From Mariniflexile sp. AS56 (GTDB lineage: Bacteria > Bacteroidota > Bacteroidia > Flavobacteriales > Flavobacteriaceae), in the NCBI RefSeq assembly GCF_030552475.1, contig NZ_JAUPED010000009.1, positions 172,212 to 236,211 on the forward strand: 64,000 nt of DNA. The letters run 5' to 3'. Numbering within the stretch: position 1 is the first letter of the stretch; every line of letters starts with the position of its first letter. Made by a program: the position numbers and the translations under genes. The notes beneath the pieces are model-generated. The model was not told the origin of the DNA and ran no database searches. It saw only the letters and a program-made list of their open reading frames with translations. Positions 60,062-64,000 of this stretch are shown piece after piece.

Positions 60062-60415
60062 ATGAAAAAACTAATAATTGTATTAACCGTATTAATTTCA
60101 ACAGTCACATTCGCTCAAAACAAAAATGAAAAAGCCTCTTTAGAGGTCGATGGGGTTTGTTTAATGTGTAAGAGTCGTATAGAAAAGGCTTGTTTAAACA
60201 CCAAAGGTGTTAAAAGTGCTATTTGGGATGTGAAATCTCATGAGCTTAAACTTATTTATGATGGGCGTAAAACCAATTTGAAAACCATTCAAAAAAGTGT
60301 GGTAGCTGTAGGTCATGACACGAAAGGTTTAGAAGCTACAGATGAGGCGTATGCCACCGTGCACCCATGTTGCCAATATAGAGATGATGCCGTGAAAGAC
60401 GACCATAAAGATTAG
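60062..60415 (+). CDS. Exported heavy-metal-associated (HMA) domain protein
   Basis: A 117-residue secreted protein (MKKLIIVLTVLISTVTFA) with one HMA fold. The metal site is GVCLMCKSRIEKA (Cys33 and Cys36), in strand-helix order, followed by the helix ending in LNTKGVKS and strands IWDVKSHELKLIYD. The C terminus adds VHPCCQYRDD and a His/Asp-rich tail (VKDDHKD) that could bind more metal. It follows the TonB receptor on the same strand and is ended by a terminator. I infer a periplasmic metal-binding carrier for the metal brought in by the receptor. Confidence 0.85.
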   Translation: MKKLIIVLTVLISTVTFAQNKNEKASLEVDGVCLMCKSRIEKACLNTKGVKSAIWDVKSHELKLIYDGRKTNLKTIQKSVVAVGHDTKGLEATDEAYATVHPCCQYRDDAVKDDHKD

Positions 60416-60435
60416 TAAAATACCTCGTAATTAGT

Positions 60436-60468
60436 AAAGCCCAAAGCATCTGTTTTGGGCTTTTTTGT
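60436..60468 (+). terminator. Intrinsic terminator after the HMA gene
   Basis: AAAGCCCAAA pairs with TTTGGGCTTT around a loop of about seven bases, followed by a T run. Confidence 0.8.
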
Positions 60469-60544
60469 TTTTTGGTTATTGTTTTCTCTTAATATTCTGT
60501 TAAACGATAGAATAATCGCAAAAAATGTGAATGAAAATAGCTAA

Positions 60545-60563
60545 TATTGAATAATATTCAATA
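60545..60563. repeat. Inverted repeat before the S9 peptidase gene
   Basis: TATTGAAT-aat-ATTCAATA is a perfect eight-base inverted repeat ending seven bases before ATG 60570. It could be an operator. It is AT-rich, so chance cannot be excluded. Confidence 0.35.
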
Positions 60564-60569
60564 AAACAC

Positions 60570-62789
60570 ATGTTTATGCAAATTTTCAACTTTAAAGGAC
60601 GGCTAAAATCAATAATTGTTTTAGTCTTTTTTGTTTTAGTTTCGTTTCAAAGTTATTCTCAAGGTGGTAATTTCAAATGGTCTAACGATGGGAAGTCGTA
60701 TTACCGAATTCAGGCAGAAGGGATTGTTCAATACACACTTCCAGAGAACGATGCGAAGGTATTAATATCCAAAGAGCAGTTAACGCCAAATCAAAGCACA
60801 GCGCCTTTAGAGGTGAGTTATTTTGTGTTTTCTGAAGATGAGCAAAAGGTACTACTATTCACAAATACGGCACGTGTATGGCGCATCAATACCAAAGGAG
60901 ATTATTGGGTTTTAAATATGGCAACGGGCGCTTTGCAACAAATAGGGCAGACCATGCCAGAATCGTCGCTCATGTTTGCTAAAATATCACCAGATGGGAA
61001 ATTAGCAGCCTATGTAAGTGAGAATAATATTTATGTAGAAGATTTAAGTACATCAAAAATTAAAGCATTAACTACCGATGGTTCTGTAACACTAATTAAC
61101 GGAACGTTCGATTGGGTTTATGAGGAAGAATTTGCATGTCGCGATGGGTTTCGTTGGAGTCCTGATAGTAAATCGATTGCGTATTGGCAAATTGATGCGA
61201 GCGATATCAAGAAGTTTTACATGATTAATAATACCGATGCTATTTACTCGGAATTAGTGCCTTTAGAATATCCGAAAGTGGGAGAAACACCTTCTGCATG
61301 TAAAGTAGGTGTCGTGAATGTTGATGATGCTAAAACAACCTGGATGAACATTCCCGGAGACGCACGCCAGCATTATTTAGTGCGTATGGAATTTATTCCT
61401 TCAACTGAAAAACTACTAATTCAGCAATTAAATAGAAAGCAAAACCAGAGTAAATTGTTTATTGCCGAACCAAAAACGGGAACTTCAAGGTTAATTCAGC
61501 AGGAAGAAGATGCGGCTTGGGTTGATATTTACCAAGCAGGAAATAAATATACAGTCGATTTTACCAATAATTTTATTTGGAATAACGAAGGAAAAAACAT
61601 TCTTTGGGCTACTGAAAAAGATGGATGGAGACATTTATACAATGTGTCTTTAGAAGGGAAGAAGGAGCAATTAATAACCAAAGGAGCTTACGATTTTATC
61701 GATCTATCTTTCATTGATACTAAAAAGGGCTATGTGTATTTTATGGCCTCGCCAAACAATGCAACACAAAGCTATTTATATAAAACCAAGTTAAATGGTA
61801 AGGGCAAATTAGAATTGGTAAGTCCAAAAGCTTTAGAAGGTACGCATAATTACAATGTGTCTCCAACAGGCGCGTTTGCGATTCATTCGTTTTCAAATCA
61901 CTTTACAAAACCAGCTTCAGAAATTATTTCATTAGCAAATCATGAATCGGTAAATACTGAAGGCAGTATCGAAGCAAATTTATCTAAATTAGAAGAAACA
62001 CCAGGGGTAGAATTTATTAAAGTAACCACGTCTGAAGGTGTTGAAATGGACGGATGGATGGTAAAGCCTACTAATTTTGATGCCACTAAAAAATACCCTG
62101 TGGTGTTTTATGTGTATACAGAACCAGCAGGTACTACGGTAAATGATACCTATGGTGCAGGAAGGAATAGAAATTATAACGGGAATATGGCCGATGATGG
62201 TTATATATACATCTCTCTAGATAATCGCGGTACTCCAGCACCTAAAGGACGCGAATGGCGTAAAAGCATTTATAGAAACATAGGTCGTATTAACATAAAA
62301 GACCAAGCGTTGGCAGCCCAAGAAATTCTAAAATGGAGTTTTGTAGATGCAGATCGTGTTGCTGTTTGGGGCCACAGTGGTGGTGGAGCAGCAACCTTAA
62401 ATTTATTATTCCAATACCCTGAAATTTATAAAACAGGTATTGCGATGGCAGCGATTACAAATCAATTAACGTATGATAATGTGTACCAAGAACGTTACAT
62501 GGGCTTGCCACAAGAAAATTTAGAAGATTTTGTAAATGGGTCTCCGGTGACCTATGCTGAAAATTTACAAGGTAATTTATTATACATACACGGTACAGGT
62601 GATGATAATGTGCATTACCAAAACGCCGAAATTTTAGTGAATGAATTGGTGAAGCATAACAAGCAATTTCAGTTTATGCCCTACCCAAACCGTACCCATG
62701 GTATTCGTGAAGGCGAAGGCACTACCGAGCATTTAAGAACCTTGTTTACTAATTATTTGAAAACGTATTGCCCGCCGGGAGCGAGGTAA
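60570..62789 (+). CDS. S9 family prolyl dipeptidyl peptidase (DPP-IV type)
   Basis: A 739-residue exported enzyme (signal SIIVLVFFVLVSFQSYS) with an eight-blade propeller part and a C-terminal alpha/beta hydrolase. The catalytic Ser603 is in VWGHSGGGAATLNL, Asp678 or Asp679 in GTGDDNVHYQ and His710 in RTHGIREGEG. The double-Glu that holds the substrate amino group is in WVYEEEFACRDGFRWS. It cleaves N-terminal X-Pro dipeptides from peptides. An 8-bp inverted repeat precedes the start. A second ATG six bases on is equally possible. It is a single gene between terminators. Confidence 0.94.
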   Translation: MFMQIFNFKGRLKSIIVLVFFVLVSFQSYSQGGNFKWSNDGKSYYRIQAEGIVQYTLPENDAKVLISKEQLTPNQSTAPLEVSYFVFSEDEQKVLLFTNTARVWRINTKGDYWVLNMATGALQQIGQTMPESSLMFAKISPDGKLAAYVSENNIYVEDLSTSKIKALTTDGSVTLINGTFDWVYEEEFACRDGFRWSPDSKSIAYWQIDASDIKKFYMINNTDAIYSELVPLEYPKVGETPSACKVGVVNVDDAKTTWMNIPGDARQHYLVRMEFIPSTEKLLIQQLNRKQNQSKLFIAEPKTGTSRLIQQEEDAAWVDIYQAGNKYTVDFTNNFIWNNEGKNILWATEKDGWRHLYNVSLEGKKEQLITKGAYDFIDLSFIDTKKGYVYFMASPNNATQSYLYKTKLNGKGKLELVSPKALEGTHNYNVSPTGAFAIHSFSNHFTKPASEIISLANHESVNTEGSIEANLSKLEETPGVEFIKVTTSEGVEMDGWMVKPTNFDATKKYPVVFYVYTEPAGTTVNDTYGAGRNRNYNGNMADDGYIYISLDNRGTPAPKGREWRKSIYRNIGRINIKDQALAAQEILKWSFVDADRVAVWGHSGGGAATLNLLFQYPEIYKTGIAMAAITNQLTYDNVYQERYMGLPQENLEDFVNGSPVTYAENLQGNLLYIHGTGDDNVHYQNAEILVNELVKHNKQFQFMPYPNRTHGIREGEGTTEHLRTLFTNYLKTYCPPGAR

Positions 62790-62808
62790 AAGTGTGTTAT
62801 AAAAGATT

Positions 62809-62845
62809 AAAAACTCCAAGGTTAATTACTTTGGAGTTTTTTTTT
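62809..62845 (+). terminator. Intrinsic terminator after the S9 peptidase gene
   Basis: AAAAACTCCAA (62809-62819) pairs with TTGGAGTTTTT (62831-62841), followed by more T. Confidence 0.8.
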
Positions 62846-62948
62846 GCTACATCTTGACTATGTAAAAATTTTCGACTAAATTCGTTTAACTTCGGATATA
62901 AAACATTAGAGTGATTCATGTCCTTTAGTTGCCAGTAATTTGACCAAA

Positions 62949-63221
62949 ATGACCGAAATTAGAAATAAAATAAAGGAATTGGAAAAGAAACTTAATTCTA
63001 AAATTAAAATTAAAGTCAAAAACAAAACGAGGTTTAAAAGACAATCGATTCATTTGAGAGAATACTATTTATCCGAAATAGAAAAACTAAAAAGACAAAT
63101 TGGAGAAGTCGACTCGGAAACAACTCATACTTCACCAATAAAGAAAGTAAGGAAAGAAAAATATTTTAGTAAAAGTAATTCGGTAAGATTAATTTATACA
63201 CCAATGGGGAATAAAAGATAA
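62949..63221 (+). CDS. Small basic coiled-coil protein
   Basis: A 90-residue lysine-rich protein. The first part is helical with heptad spacing (RNKIKELEKKLNSKIKIKVK, LREYYLSEIEKLKRQIGEV), the end is basic and loose (SPIKKVRKEKYF, RLIYTPMGNK). ATG 62949 is used; TTG 62940 would run into the inverted repeat. Its stop overlaps the next gene by one base, so the pair is co-translated. It may bind nucleic acid or serve as a partner of the nuclease-like protein. No family recognised. Confidence 0.6.
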   Translation: MTEIRNKIKELEKKLNSKIKIKVKNKTRFKRQSIHLREYYLSEIEKLKRQIGEVDSETTHTSPIKKVRKEKYFSKSNSVRLIYTPMGNKR

Positions 63222-63775
63222 TGGCAAAAAGTATAACCTTTGAAATATTTTTAGAACGTTCTCATAATGTATTTGGAGATAGATACGATTATTCAAAAGT
63301 TCAATTTGAAAAAGTTGATAAAAAAATAATAATTATCTGTCAAGAACACGGCGAATATTTAATGCGACCTAGAGCACATTATGTTGATAAACGTGGTTGT
63401 CCTAAATGCAATAAAACAGGAAAAAGTGGTTTTTCGACAAGTAAAGAAAATCCTTGGGTTGGAGAACCAAAAGATATTTATTTAGTAGAAGTTGTTAATG
63501 ACAATGAAAAATTTTTAAAATTTGGACTTTCTGTAAATGGGGTTGTTGAACGGTTAAAGAAAGGAGAATTTCCTTATCAATACAACATCTTATTTGAAAA
63601 AAGAATCAAAGACGGAAATAAAGCAGTAGAAATTGAGAAAAAATTAAAAGAAAAATATCACTCAAAAATTGGATATAAAACTTCTCTTTACTTCAGAGGA
63701 AATACCGAATGCCTTGATTTTGGAATTAAAGAACATTTAAGTAAAGATTTGACAATGTTAACTAAAGACTTGTGA
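63221..63775 (+). CDS. Zinc-finger and GIY-YIG-like nuclease protein
   Basis: A 184-residue protein. The first 75 residues resemble the Zn-binding module seen beside homing-type endonucleases: FGDRYDYSKVQFEKVDKKII, IICQEHGEYLMRPRAHY and RGCPKCNKTG give Cys/His/CxxC positions. The second part, DIYLVEVVNDNEKFLKFGLS followed by VNGVVERLKKG and a Glu-rich helix (GNKAVEIEKKLKEKY), looks like a T5orf172/GIY-YIG nuclease core, where IYLV is the GIY strand, KFGLS the YIG-like strand, an Arg sits in VVERL and a Glu in the helix. The nuclease call is by eye and moderate. AT-rich codons and flanking repeats suggest horizontal origin. Confidence 0.6.
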   Translation: MAKSITFEIFLERSHNVFGDRYDYSKVQFEKVDKKIIIICQEHGEYLMRPRAHYVDKRGCPKCNKTGKSGFSTSKENPWVGEPKDIYLVEVVNDNEKFLKFGLSVNGVVERLKKGEFPYQYNILFEKRIKDGNKAVEIEKKLKEKYHSKIGYKTSLYFRGNTECLDFGIKEHLSKDLTMLTKDL

Positions 63776-63864
63776 AAACGAATTTCAAAATGATGTTTAA
63801 GAAATAAAAACTACTGGCAACACCTTGTAAAAAACATTGCTTATTTTAGTTCAATCGTTTGGTC

Positions 63865-63925
63865 GTTGCTTTGTTTGCTAGCTTCAGATTTTCCTTCGGA
63901 AAATCCTCGCATACAAACGCGCAAC
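63865..63925. repeat. Long imperfect palindrome downstream of the nuclease cassette
   Basis: Three nested arms pair in order: GTTGC (63865-63869) with GCAAC (63921-63925), TTTGTTTGC (63870-63878) with GCATACAAA (63909-63917, one mismatch), and GATTTTCC (63887-63894) with GGAAAATC (63898-63905) around a TTC loop. Unpaired bases lie between the arms. A cruciform or recombination site is possible. The bases from 63926 to the window end show no gene. Confidence 0.55.
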
Positions 63926-64000
63926 TATTCTTATACATAAACGTCAGACTGTCTAATAACTATTTAAGTTTTTAGTGATATTTAGAAACAGTTATAAAGT

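Larger units (their letters stand above)
62928..63821. repeat. Ten-base inverted repeats that bracket a two-gene unit
   Basis: GTTGCCAGTA (62928-62937) and TACTGGCAAC (63812-63821) are exact reverse complements. Between them lie the genes at 62949-63221 and 63221-63775 with little other sequence. The arrangement suggests a small gene cassette or mobile unit of about 0.9 kb. No transposase or clear target duplication is seen. Confidence 0.5.

Noticed and set aside
63865..63925. Integron attC site
   Set aside because: The nested palindrome is suggestive, but the outer arms do not fit the RYYYAAC/GTTRRRY core sites and no integrase gene is in view, so I list it only as a palindrome.
1..64000. 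tRNA, rRNA or CRISPR arrays
   Set aside because: I looked for T-loop/CCA-like patterns, rRNA cores and regularly spaced direct repeats, and found none that hold up; the CAA/CAG tract and the intergenic repeats are not CRISPR-like.

Overview
The window comes from a low-GC member of the Bacteroidota, almost certainly a marine-type Flavobacteriaceae. Support for this: the gliding genes gldA, gldB and gldC; an XrtF exosortase with its partner; a HYC_CC_PP family protein; DUF3857/transglutaminase exporters; a two-part cobalamin-dependent methionine synthase; a DnaG without zinc ligands; and many Bacteroidota-type -7 promoter boxes (TAnnTTTG) in place of -10 boxes. No rRNA, tRNA, CRISPR array or complete insertion sequence was seen. 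Most of the window is ordinary chromosomal core. Accessory pieces lie at about 30-31.5 kb (arsenic), 37.9-38.6 kb (two-TM gene pair), 50.3-53.8 kb (an insertion beside mreB) and 62.9-64 kb (a nuclease-like cassette).

Layout. 1-5.6 kb: a truncated SAM-I riboswitch, then metH as two genes with an ABM-domain gene between them, a small orphan and metF (methionine/one-carbon metabolism). 5.6-13 kb: a PagL-like deacylase, a DUF2807 lipoprotein, pta-ackA (reverse), an orphan lipoprotein and gldA. 13-17.4 kb: an aromatic amino-acid operon (pheA, aminotransferase, tyrA, DAHP synthase-chorismate mutase). In front of it I find a 26-codon Phe/Tyr-rich leader peptide and an antiterminator/terminator pair, that is, a complete transcription attenuator. 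17.4-29.2 kb: rsgA, dtd, a frameshifted YdjM-type gene, two DUF3857 proteins, a MazG-like pyrophosphohydrolase, aroA, queA, rlmN and a polyprenyl synthetase.

29.2-35 kb (reverse): an arsenic operon (arsR, DUF6428, thioredoxin-type arsC, aquaglyceroporin) and the ATP-grasp/alpha-E/transglutaminase trio, whose transglutaminase ends in a polyglutamine tract. 35.2-38.7 kb: an ECF sigma/anti-sigma-like/beta-barrel set, then a reverse-strand pair made of a two-TM SLATT-like protein and a 54-residue proline-rich protein. 38.8-45.6 kb: dnaG, an atypical response regulator, nadE, gldBC and a lipoprotein peptide deformylase homologue. 44.3-55.4 kb: the elongasome operon mreBCD-pbp2-rodA and purH, separated by a TPR histidine kinase/LytTR pair and an orphan. 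55.5-62.8 kb: free-Met-sulfoxide reductase, xrtF and partner, a metal module (HYC_CC_PP protein, TonB receptor, HMA protein) and a DPP-IV-type S9 peptidase. 62.9-64 kb: a two-gene cassette with a zinc/GIY-YIG-like protein between 10-bp inverted repeats, followed by a long imperfect hairpin.

Three copies of one intergenic repeat (about 83-89 bp, ends GCGTTA/TAACGC) occur at 4.46, 16.07 and 26.98 kb. Their ends covary, which points to a conserved fold.
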